Assembly (NCBI RefSeq): GCF_003182355.1
Contig: NZ_QGTW01000002.1
Coordinates: 304,653-368,652, forward strand
Source: Cytobacillus oceanisediminis
Lineage (GTDB): Bacteria; Bacillota; Bacilli; Bacillales; Cytobacillaceae
Length of the DNA stretch: 64,000 bases
Direction of reading: 5' to 3'
In this document: positions 26,349 to 33,943 of the stretch, in pieces
Position numbering within the stretch: the first letter of the stretch is position 1
Layout of the letters: the number at the start of each line of letters is the position of its first letter
Program-made: the position numbers and the translations under genes
Notes under the pieces: generated by a model
What the model was told of the DNA's origin: nothing
The model's database searches: none
What the model saw: only the letters and a program-made list of their open reading frames with translations

Positions 26349-27892
26349 ACCGAAAAATTGCTTTAATTCCTGTAGATGCAAGGCCTGTTACACGGGAGCT
26401 TCCCTGCCAGATTGCAGCGATAGGCGGATGGCAGGTACTAGTGCCTGAAAAAAGTTACTTGGGATTCTTAAAACAGTCCGGAAACATGGAGGGGCTTGTT
26501 CATTGGCTGAAGTCCATTGCTCCACAAGTGGACGGCTTTGTTATTTCTGCGGACATGCTTGGCTATGGAGGTCTAGTACCTTCCCGAATTAATCAGGACC
26601 GGGAGGAAGTTATTTTATCCAGGGTGGCGATTTTAAGGGATTTAAAAAGGCAATATCCCGAAAAGAAAATAATGGCCTTTAGTGCAACCATGAGGATCTC
26701 CAACAATTATGTGAATGAAGAAGAAAAAGAATACTGGCAGGATTATGGGGAAGAAATCTGGTCTTACTCCTATCATTCTCATAAGTTTGAGAAGACAAGA
26801 GATGCTGCTTCCGCCATTGTCATGGCTGAAATGGAAGCTAAAATTCCGGCAGACATTTTAGAAGACTATCTGGAAACACGGGAGAAAAACTTCAATGTGA
26901 ATAAAGCGCTTCTTGGTTATATGGAGGAAGGGGTCATTGATGTCCTTGTATACCCGCAGGATGATACCTCCGAGTATGGGTTCAATATCCGTGAGCAGGA
27001 GCTTCTAGCGGCTGAAATCCTTAAGAGGTCCCTTTTTTCAAAGGTATGTATCTATCCGGGGGCTGATGAAGTAGCGAATACATTGGTTTCAAGATTGATT
27101 TATGCTTTGGAAGAAATACAGCCACCCAGGTTTTTCCCCTTCTATAGCGGAGAAAAAGGAGCCCTTTCTTCAGCCATGTATGAAGATCGCCCCATCGTGG
27201 AGTCGGTCAAAGGGCAAATTTACGCCTTTGGCAGCCATACGGTGGACAGTGCGGAAATCGCAGATGTTATCTTTGCGGTTAATGTTCCCGGTAAAAAGCA
27301 AGGCGATCTTGCGCTGCAAACAAACCTAGAAGGTGTCCATACGGCTGACCGCAATATTGGAGAATGGATCGAGCGGATAAAGTATTACATCCGTAAAGGC
27401 AAAAAAGTCGCCATTGCAGATGTGGCCTATGCCAATGGGGCAGACACTGCCATGATGCCGTGGCTGCTGGACTCTATCGACATTAGTGATCTTTCTGGCT
27501 TTGCAGCATGGAACACCGCCGGCAATACGATTGGAACCGTAATAGCGCAGGCTGCCATGATTCATCTGCAAAAAATGAAAGGAACCCTTCCAGAAGAGAA
27601 AGTAAGGGAACGGCTCCTTAACCAAACCGTCCTGCGGCTTCTCGACGACTATGTATACCAAACCATCGTGCGTCAGAAAGTGAGGCATTCTGTAGATGAA
27701 AGTGAAATTGAAGCTGAGGAACTGCTCAAAACGGTAACAGAAGTGTTTTTGAAAGAAGCCTTGCCCTTCTTAGAAAATTTTAACCTAAACTATGAAATAA
27801 AAATCTATCTCCCATGGCACCGAACCTTTGAAGTTGGGTTGGAGATAAAAAAAGGTACCAGGTACCACCCGAATTTTGTCGAAAGGAGCTGA
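26345..27892 (+). CDS. DUF4127 family protein
   Basis: A 515-residue protein that matches the DUF4127 family in its opening (IALIPVDARPVTRELPCQIA), GFVISADMLGYGGLVPSR, YPQDDTSEYGFNIREQ, and AIADVAYANGADTAMMPWLL followed by AAWNTAGNTIGTVIAQA. The family is usually found in sugar or glycan operons of Firmicutes and has no proven activity that I know of. It is coupled to the mannosidase by ATGA overlap. The last 13 codons run through a palindromic repeat (27854-27877) that also occurs after the next gene, so the C-terminus may have been altered by a repeat insertion. Confidence 0.85.
   Translation: MNRKIALIPVDARPVTRELPCQIAAIGGWQVLVPEKSYLGFLKQSGNMEGLVHWLKSIAPQVDGFVISADMLGYGGLVPSRINQDREEVILSRVAILRDLKRQYPEKKIMAFSATMRISNNYVNEEEKEYWQDYGEEIWSYSYHSHKFEKTRDAASAIVMAEMEAKIPADILEDYLETREKNFNVNKALLGYMEEGVIDVLVYPQDDTSEYGFNIREQELLAAEILKRSLFSKVCIYPGADEVANTLVSRLIYALEEIQPPRFFPFYSGEKGALSSAMYEDRPIVESVKGQIYAFGSHTVDSAEIADVIFAVNVPGKKQGDLALQTNLEGVHTADRNIGEWIERIKYYIRKGKKVAIADVAYANGADTAMMPWLLDSIDISDLSGFAAWNTAGNTIGTVIAQAAMIHLQKMKGTLPEEKVRERLLNQTVLRLLDDYVYQTIVRQKVRHSVDESEIEAEELLKTVTEVFLKEALPFLENFNLNYEIKIYLPWHRTFEVGLEIKKGTRYHPNFVERS
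27854..27877. repeat. Short palindromic repeat, copy 1 (within the DUF4127 3' end)
   Basis: A 24-base sequence built around GGTACCAGGTACCA and ending CCCGAATTTT. It is identical to 29474-29497. This copy lies inside coding sequence and supplies the end of the DUF4127 protein. Confidence 0.8.
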
Positions 27893-27896
27893 TTAA

Positions 27897-29471
27897 GTGC
27901 AAAGGGATTTAAGTGCAGACATTGTGATTATTGGCGGTGGTCTGGGCGGTTGTGCTGCTGCATTGTCAGCAGCGAAGATGGGTTTGAAGGTGATTATGAC
28001 AGAGGAGACTGATTGGATTGGCGGGCAGTTGACCTGTCAGGCTGTTCCCCCAGACGAACACAAGTGGATCGAACAGTTTGGATGCACCAGGACATACCGA
28101 GAGCTGCGAATTCGGATTAGAGAGTACTATCGCAGGAATTACCCGCTAACAGAAAGGGCAAGGAAAATAGAATATTTAAACCCGGGTAACGGCTGGGTAA
28201 GCCATCTTGCCCATGAACCCAAGGTGGCGCTTGCTGTCCTGAAGGAAATGCTTGCTCCCTATATTAGCAGCAATAAAATAAGCCTCTTAACGGGGTATCG
28301 ACCAGTAGAGGCGGAGGCTTCAGGAGACAGCGTTGAAACCATAACCGTCGAACATACACAAACAAAGCGGAAGCTTATCTTAAAAGGAACCACTTTTTTG
28401 GATGCGACAGAATGCGGGGACGTGCTTCCTCTAGCGGGAGTGGAATATGTTACTGGAGCAGAAGCAAAAAGGGAAACAGGTGAGCTGCACGCACCTGACG
28501 AAGCTTCACCTCAGGATATGCAGCCGATCACTCATGTTTTGGCTGCCGACTATTTGGCAGGGGAAGACCACACCATTGAAAAACCGGCCCAATATGAATT
28601 TTGGAAGGAGTATCAAGCCCCATTCTTAAAGCATAAGCAATTAAGCTGGCTTGCTCCTGATGCTAATACAGGCGGTTCGAAGGAATTTTCCATGTTTCAC
28701 ACAGAGAACCATTGGGGTTTATGGGATTACCGTCGTATTATTGACCCTTCTTTATATAAAAGAGGTTTTTATGAAGGAGATATTACCCTCATCAATTGGC
28801 CGCAAAATGATTATTGGCTCGGTTCTATTATTGATGTAGGCGAAGCGGAGAGCCAAAAGCATCTGGAAGGCGCAAAGCAATTGAGTTTGTCCCTCCTATA
28901 TTGGCTGCAGACCGAGGCGCCTCGGCCTGATGGAGGCAAAGGGTATCCGGGAATAAGGATAAGACCTGATGTGCTGGATACAGAGGATGGATTAGCCAAG
29001 TACCCTTACATACGAGAATCACGGCGGATTAAAGCACAATTTACAGTTGTAGAGGAACATATCAACGCAGAAATCAGAGGGGATAAGGGAATTGAAAGAT
29101 TTGAGGATTCAGTGGGAATAGGCTGTTATCGAATCGACCTTCACCCAACCACCGAAACGAATACTTTTTTTTATACTGAAAGCTATCCCTTTGAGATTCC
29201 GCTCGGCAGTTTGCTGCCTGTACGAGTTAATAACTTGCTCCCGGCCTGCAAAAACATCGGCACCACCCATATCACAAATGGCTGCTATCGAGTCCACCCG
29301 GTGGAATGGAATATCGGCGAATCTGCAGGCTTCCTGGCTGCCTTCTCAATCCAAAAAGGCATCAATCCAGCCAAAGTGCGAGAAGAAAAGGCACTACTAA
29401 AAGAGTTTCAAAGTTTGTTAGAGGAAAATGGTGTACAGCTTCACTGGCCTGATGGAGTTGGGCCGATATAA
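27897..29471 (+). CDS. FAD-dependent oxidoreductase (FAD_oxidored family)
   Basis: A 524-residue flavoprotein. The N-terminal Rossmann motif IVIIGGGLGGCAAALSAAKMG binds FAD, TDWIGGQLTCQAV follows, and the C-terminal part has LLPACKNIGTTHITNGCYRVHP, which is typical of the FAD_oxidored (PF12831-type) proteins often found with sugar-catabolic genes. The start is GTG at 27897 behind AAGGAG. It is the last gene of the glycan cluster; a good terminator follows at 29529-29560. The substrate is unknown; oxidation of a sugar or of a hydroxyl side group is possible. Confidence 0.85.
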   Translation: MQRDLSADIVIIGGGLGGCAAALSAAKMGLKVIMTEETDWIGGQLTCQAVPPDEHKWIEQFGCTRTYRELRIRIREYYRRNYPLTERARKIEYLNPGNGWVSHLAHEPKVALAVLKEMLAPYISSNKISLLTGYRPVEAEASGDSVETITVEHTQTKRKLILKGTTFLDATECGDVLPLAGVEYVTGAEAKRETGELHAPDEASPQDMQPITHVLAADYLAGEDHTIEKPAQYEFWKEYQAPFLKHKQLSWLAPDANTGGSKEFSMFHTENHWGLWDYRRIIDPSLYKRGFYEGDITLINWPQNDYWLGSIIDVGEAESQKHLEGAKQLSLSLLYWLQTEAPRPDGGKGYPGIRIRPDVLDTEDGLAKYPYIRESRRIKAQFTVVEEHINAEIRGDKGIERFEDSVGIGCYRIDLHPTTETNTFFYTESYPFEIPLGSLLPVRVNNLLPACKNIGTTHITNGCYRVHPVEWNIGESAGFLAAFSIQKGINPAKVREEKALLKEFQSLLEENGVQLHWPDGVGPI

Positions 29472-29473
29472 GT

Positions 29474-29497
29474 GGTACCAGGTACCACCCGAATTTT
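29474..29497. repeat. Short palindromic repeat, copy 2 (after the oxidoreductase stop)
   Basis: This is identical over 24 bases to 27854-27877 and begins two bases after the stop codon of the FAD oxidoreductase. The core TGGTACCAGGTACCA is a perfect palindrome around one central base. Confidence 0.8.
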
Positions 29498-29528
29498 CTT
29501 GTTTCACAGCTAAGTTTCACGATAAATA

Positions 29529-29560
29529 ACTGCCGATGCTTTTGCGTTGGTGGTTTTTTT
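29529..29560 (+). terminator. Rho-independent terminator of the glycan operon
   Basis: ACTGCCGATGC (29529-29539) pairs fully, with G-U wobbles, with GCGTTGGTGGT (29544-29554) around a TTTT loop. A run of seven T follows. Confidence 0.75.
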
Positions 29561-29720
29561 AGGTTATATGAAGAAGTTAATTAGAGTGCTATAACATTTT
29601 TTTATGAATAAGGGGCATGGGCGAAGGGAGAAGAACTCATGTCTTTCTGATATGATGTACTTAAATATATAGAATCGTGGTTATTAATTATTGCAAATCA
29701 TATGGTATGGGGGAAGAAGT

Positions 29721-30211
29721 ATGGTTGGTATAAAATCAGTAATCTTTGATGGTGAAACAATCTATGTGTTTAAAAGTGCTATCTATATTTTTGAATATTC
29801 TTCTGGAAGTACTTGGAAGTATGTGTGATTGTGAGTGAAGTTACGCTTAGAAAATACGAAGATAGGGAAAGTTTGATAGCAGAAATAGAATTGGAAGATG
29901 GACGGCTAATAAGTTCATTTATGTTTCTAAAATCGCTGCCGGGCAAGCTGCCTAGGCTTAATTTAGTCTGGGAACTGGATGAGGGTGAAACATACGAAGA
30001 TATCCTTAGGGTAAGTGAAAGTGATTTGGCATTTCCGGATATTGAAGAAGGCATCACGCTAGAGGATATAAGGAAAGTGGAAATGCCAAATGAAAAAGTT
30101 ACACTTAAATTAACTTTGCCTATTGATCAAGTGGAGTGGCTGAAGGAGAAGAAGAACAAAGAACTGAGTCAAATTTTTAAAGAGTTGTTAAATGAGTATT
30201 TGCGTGGATGA
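29721..30211 (+). pseudogene. Unknown protein A, copy 1, frameshifted
   Basis: The intact relative is the 162-residue gene at 62351-62839. Here the first 31 codons (from ATG 29721 with GGGGGAAG upstream) match it closely, but one T is missing at about 29812-29813 (ACTTGGAAG instead of ACTTTGGAAG), so that frame stops at 29828 while the rest of the protein continues in another frame to 30211. A TTG at 29813 could start a 132-residue product (residues from SEVTLRKYEDRESLIAEIE onward). The upstream sequence, including CTTTCTGATATGATGTA, is also shared with the second copy, so the whole locus is duplicated. The family was not recognised. Confidence 0.75.
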
Positions 30212-30303
30212 ACTTAAATAGTGTCTTACCCTAAATACGTTTGATAGGTATAGAACCTTTTTCTTATGTAAAAAAGAGGGTGTACTAGGACATCCTCTTC
30301 TGT

Positions 30304-30432
30304 CTATTCTACTTCAACTAGTACATCAGCCCACTTATCCGTTTTTACCGGACCACTTATAATTTCAGGGCTATATATATTTAAATAATAAAAGCCAGGT
30401 TCATTAAAGATATGTCTTAGAGCCAAATATAA
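30304..30432 (-). pseudogene. C-terminal remnant of an unknown gene
   Basis: On the reverse strand an open frame of about 42 codons ends at TAG (30306-30304). It reads like a real protein tail, with FNEPGFYYLNIYSPEII followed by SGPVKTDKWADVLVEVE, but has no start codon or ribosome binding site and is cut off by the terminator at 30433-30461. A hairpin at about 30274-30296 followed by a T run on the same strand would be its old terminator. The family was not identified. Confidence 0.5.
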
Positions 30433-30465
30433 AAAGACTAGCTTGCATCAGGCTAGTCTTTCAAG
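30433..30465 (-). terminator. Terminator of the 30478-31200 gene
   Basis: AAAGACTAGC (30433-30442) pairs with GCTAGTCTTT (30452-30461). On the reverse strand it is followed by TTTTTATA. Confidence 0.75.
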
Positions 30466-30477
30466 TTTTTATACCTA

Positions 30478-31200
30478 TTATAGAGCTTCCTTTACCTTAC
30501 TCAATAAAGCGGTCTCACGGGCTTTCTTAGCAGCCTCATACTCTTCTTTAAAGCTTTCAGCATGGGAAGGGCTAAATCCGTTTTTCTTTAAGTCTTCTTG
30601 CAATGCCTTATATATTTTATTAAAGGCAGCATTTGTATTGCTTTCTAGATCAGAGCTTGCAGTGGTGTATTTTTGGTAGAAATACATATACGATATAGAA
30701 TCTCCCTTAAGCTGTTGGTCGGAGAATTCTTTATAGGCTTGTGCAATAAGAGAATCAATCTTTTTGTTTGCCTGTTTTTGCAGGTGTTCAAAAGATGGAT
30801 AATACTTCTGTTTGATGCTGACAACTGTTGGTTCTGCCGGCTGGTTATAGTTTTTTACTACTTGGGCCTTTGAACCTTTTTTATCCTGGTCTGCTTTTTC
30901 AGCCTTTGATCCTTCATTAGTAACGTTAGCTGCTTTTGCATTTATTACAATTGAGGAAGTGTTTTTACTGCTGCTTTTTCCCCAAACCGTATTGCTGGTT
31001 TCCTTCCCTGAAGTTTCTTCAGTTAATACAACTTCATTATCTTCTGGCAAGTTAATATCATATTCGGTTTTGGTGATTTCCTCAACCTTCTTATCTGCGA
31101 TATCATACGTTTTCACCTTTAAAAAATAGTAGGTAGTTCCACCAGCTCCAGCCATTAAAACAAGGACTAAAGAAATAAGGATTTTCCAGACCTTTTTCAT
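30478..31200 (-). CDS. Unknown membrane-anchored extracytoplasmic protein
   Basis: About 240 residues from ATG 31200 (KKVWKILISLVLVLMAGAG). The frame is open further upstream to 31332, but that part is Ile/Phe-rich and untypical, and the Lys-Lys-hydrophobic start looks like a real signal-anchor. After the membrane segment (about residues 5-27) comes a Ser/Thr/Lys-rich linker to about residue 120. A helical, charged C-terminal half follows (FEHLQKQANKKIDSLIAQAY, then NKIYKALQEDLKKNG, then EYEAAKKARETALLSKVKEAL), probably coiled coil. AGGAG lies about 15 bases upstream, a long spacing. No family was recognised. It lies between the two halves of the duplicated unknown-gene/regulator module. Confidence 0.65.
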   Translation of the reverse strand: MKKVWKILISLVLVLMAGAGGTTYYFLKVKTYDIADKKVEEITKTEYDINLPEDNEVVLTEETSGKETSNTVWGKSSSKNTSSIVINAKAANVTNEGSKAEKADQDKKGSKAQVVKNYNQPAEPTVVSIKQKYYPSFEHLQKQANKKIDSLIAQAYKEFSDQQLKGDSISYMYFYQKYTTASSDLESNTNAAFNKIYKALQEDLKKNGFSPSHAESFKEEYEAAKKARETALLSKVKEAL

Positions 31201-31358
31201 TTCGTAAGATAAATCTCCTCTCAAGATGTAAGTTAGCATTAGAATTCTATCACAAAAATGAAAGTATTTGGAAATATTTTTAAGTGATATTAAAAAATAG
31301 GTAATACGGATTATAAAAGAACTACTTTTCATTATGGATATGTTATTATCTTCCTATA

Positions 31359-31389
31359 TTTAATGTTTCCAACCAGTGGAAACATTAAA
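31359..31389. promoter_or_regulatory. Perfect 13-base inverted repeat upstream of the regulator
   Basis: TTTAATGTTTCCA at 31359-31371 and TGGAAACATTAAA at 31377-31389 are exact inverted repeats with a five-base spacer, about 35 bases before the GTG start at 31425. It could be an operator for self-regulation. The otherwise similar promoter region of the second regulator copy (63480-63581) lacks it. Confidence 0.55.
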
Positions 31390-31424
31390 CAGAATAGAAC
31401 AGAAAAAGAAGGGAGAAAACGAAT

Positions 31425-31958
31425 GTGATTGAAGAATCACACCAGAAAACGATGAGGATGCTGTCCCTTTTTGAACGTCTTAGCCAAGGTGATGTGATAA
31501 AAAAGCAGGAGGAAGCAGAGCATTTTCATGTAAGTGAAAAAGCGATTCAAAGAGATATTAAGGATTTACGAACTTATTTTTCAAATTATAAATATAATTC
31601 TTTATCTAAAAGCATTATCTTTATTCGAAAGGAAAAAGGATACATCCTTAGAAGGAGTAATAATATTGGACTTACAGCAGAAGATGTATGGGGAATAGCG
31701 AGGTTATTAATTGAAAACAGGGCTCTTCCAGAGATTCAGTTGAAGCAGGTGATGCTTCCGGCTGTACTTGCTGCTAAAAAGCTAGGATTGAAAAAACTAT
31801 ATATGCCTTTTGATGAAAGACTTCCCGTTTTGGAATTTAAGGATCTAGAGATTGTGTATATTACTTCGTTGGAAGAGGTTATTCTTACCTTAATGGGCAA
31901 GGGACCATCCCGTTGTTCCCTAAGCGAAAGTAATCGAGAACCTTTCGAATTATACTGA
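31425..31958 (+). pseudogene. Truncated HTH (WYL-type) regulator fused in frame to ComM
   Basis: GTG at 31425 follows GGGAG. Residues 1-60 form a DeoR/HTH_11-type DNA-binding domain (MLSLFERLSQGDVIKKQEEA, VSEKAIQRDIKDLRTYF), and residues 85-105 (GLTAEDVWGIARLLIENRAL) match the helix that precedes the WYL domain in such regulators. From about residue 108 (MLPAVLAAKKLGLKKLYMPF, then EIVYITSLEEVILTLMGK) the sequence is instead YifB/ComM. The WYL sensor domain is therefore missing and the ORF is a chimera, ending at a frameshift-induced stop. A related truncated gene is at 63582-63851. The DNA-binding part might still be made. Confidence 0.75.
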
Positions 31959-32916
31959 TTTTCAGCAAATCGTTGGCCATTCATATGCGAAATTCACCTT
32001 AGAAGTAGCGGCCGCTGGAGAACACCATGTTTTTATGACCGGGCCTCCGGGCTGCGGGAAAAGCCTTTTGGCAGAAAGCTTTCCTTCCATCATGCCCCCA
32101 TTATCGAAAGAAGCTCAGCTTGAAATGATAAGTTTACATCAGCTAAGCGGGGGTTCTTGGGAACATACAGATCTGCCGCCTTTTCGTAATCCTCATCATT
32201 CCGCCTCGGGTGTGTCGATCATTGGAGGAGGCCAATATCCAAGGCCAGGGGAGGTCTCTCTTGCTCATCGAGGAGTGCTATTCCTGGATGAAATAGCTGA
32301 ATTTACAAAGAAAACCCTTGATATGCTTCGCGAGCCTTTAGAGAGTGGCAAAGTCAGCATTAGCCGGACACAAGCAACGGTAACTTATCCAGCCTCTTTT
32401 ATTTTGATTGGGGCAATGAATCCTTGTCCGTGCGGCTATTCCGGTTCTAATACCCACTACTGCACCTGTACCCCAAAACAAATTATTGCCTATCAAAATA
32501 AGCTATCAGGTCCATTAAGAGACCGTTTCGATATTAATCTATCATTGGGCCCTGTCGATTTGAAATCCGTTAATATGAGAAAGGAAGAATTATCGTCTTC
32601 CATCAGACAGAGAGTTGATGAGGCAAGAAAAAGGCAAAACGAGCGATATGGAAGTGAAATTGGCAATAGCCGGGTCTCCTATGGCACCCTATTGAAAACA
32701 AGTCCCTTAACAGCTAAACAGCAGCGGACGCAGCAATTCTCTTATAAGAAAAATTGGAGCAACCGAACCCAAATAAAAATCATTCGTCTGGCTCGAACTA
32801 TGTCTGATATACAGGGGAGTACTGGAATTTCGGATCAAAGTATTTGGGAGGCGGTGAAGTTGAATAGTTTGGTAGAGAGGAAGGGTGTAATTGGAGTGAA
32901 GGTGAAGGGAAACTGA
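31744..32916 (+). pseudogene. comM: comM/yifB copy, 5'-truncated and frameshifted
   Basis: ComM sequence starts at about 31744 inside the regulator ORF and lacks the first hundred or so residues of the family. An extra T in the run at about 31942-31944 (ACCTTTCG) shifts the frame; the protein continues as NYTDFQQIVGHSYAKF, then the Walker A region GPPGCGKSLLAES (near 32040), FRNPHHSAS, the DEIAEF Walker B region and the C-terminal SNRTQIKIIRLARTMSD. From 32131 on it is nearly identical to 1-789, apart from scattered substitutions and a three-base deletion near 32730. An internal ATG at 32035 gives 293 codons, but the N-terminal domain is absent, so function is unlikely. Confidence 0.85.
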
Positions 32917-33065
32917 TTTAAACCATGCTAAATTCAGTCCATACTCTGAGCTATGTTAAAAAAGGACCTAGTGTAGTAAATAGATCAAAATCATAAAAAA
33001 GACCACCGTTTTCCATGTGAAATGGAAGTACCTTGTTAGTGTTAAAGTGAAGGCTAAAAATATTA

Positions 33066-33112
33066 AAGTGCAGGACTCTGCATTTTTCCTTTGCAAAGTT
33101 CTGCACTTTTAT
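33066..33112 (-). terminator. Terminator of the 33134-33859 gene
   Basis: AAGTGCAGGACT and AGTTCTGCACTTT (about 33067-33107) pair with one mismatch, with further pairing of TGCA within the loop. On the reverse strand the stem is followed by a T-rich run. Confidence 0.6.
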
Positions 33113-33133
33113 TTTGCAATACACAGATAGATC

Positions 33134-33859
33134 CTATTTAACTTGTTCCATTACATGTTCAATCACTTTGCCATAGGTTAAAGTAAAGTCCCCTATGACA
33201 AATACTCCACCGAGTACTTCTATAGGGCCTAATTCCGCAAGGGGGTCAAAGGTTGAGTGTTCCCAGTTTACGGTTGCGTTTCCATATTGTTTTGTATGAA
33301 TGATAGAATCCTCGAATTCATTTAAGATCACTTGATCCATGTCTGTGCCATATTGGTCTGCTTTTGGCATGCGTTTTATTTGTAGCCTTGGGAATAGGTT
33401 TGGTGGATTTACCCTGGCCTTTTCGTCTAGCGTTAACGAGATATCGATAATCGTTTTTCCTTTACGGGTGATTTTTCCGTGTATCTGCCCATCCTTTTCT
33501 GTATAGGTAACTTCAGCTAGTTTTTTAGGGTAACCCCATATTTCTCGGCCTGCACATAGTGCATCATCCGTATCAACATATTCAAAGGCCATATATGCTC
33601 CAACCCTATCTTTGTATTTACATGGTATGACAATGCCGCCTTCGGAATAAGGATCTAGTCCTTCTATTTGATCATTTTTTAATACAAAGATTTCAAATGT
33701 ATCGGATACAAACTCGAACTTGCTTGGTAAAAATTTTTCGATCGCATCACGATTTCCGCGACAATAAACACTTATTTTATGATAATTTTTATAATGATAA
33801 GGCAATGGCGGATATAGTGGTGCATATTCCGGTAATACGGTATACTCAGGTTTTATCAT
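33134..33859 (-). CDS. Acetoacetate decarboxylase family protein (1 of 3)
   Basis: A 241-residue protein with the ADC-fold signature GREIWGYPKKLAE; the first Lys of PKK corresponds to the Schiff-base lysine of Clostridium acetobutylicum acetoacetate decarboxylase. Other family marks are GGIVIPCKYKDRVGAYM and the C-terminal LGPIEVLGGVFVIGDFTL. Members decarboxylate acetoacetate or catalyse related Schiff-base reactions on keto acids. It begins with AGGAGG upstream of ATG. It lies downstream of the symporter, separated by a hairpin that may only partly stop transcription, so it is probably a distal gene of the sigma-54 operon. Confidence 0.82.
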   Translation of the reverse strand: MIKPEYTVLPEYAPLYPPLPYHYKNYHKISVYCRGNRDAIEKFLPSKFEFVSDTFEIFVLKNDQIEGLDPYSEGGIVIPCKYKDRVGAYMAFEYVDTDDALCAGREIWGYPKKLAEVTYTEKDGQIHGKITRKGKTIIDISLTLDEKARVNPPNLFPRLQIKRMPKADQYGTDMDQVILNEFEDSIIHTKQYGNATVNWEHSTFDPLAELGPIEVLGGVFVIGDFTLTYGKVIEHVMEQVK

Positions 33860-33903
33860 TGAAGTGCCTCCTTATAAACATTTAATGGATAATGAAAAAA
33901 GAA

Positions 33904-33933
33904 TTACCCAAAAAGTATATACCCTTTGGGTAA
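33904..33933 (-). terminator. Intercistronic hairpin after the symporter
   Basis: TTACCCAAA (33904-33912) and TTTGGGTAA (33925-33933) form a perfect stem. On the reverse strand it is followed by a T-rich stretch (ATTCTTTTTTC), so it may act as a full or partial terminator between the symporter and the next decarboxylase-like gene. Confidence 0.6.
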
Positions 33934-33943
33934 TAACTCTGTT

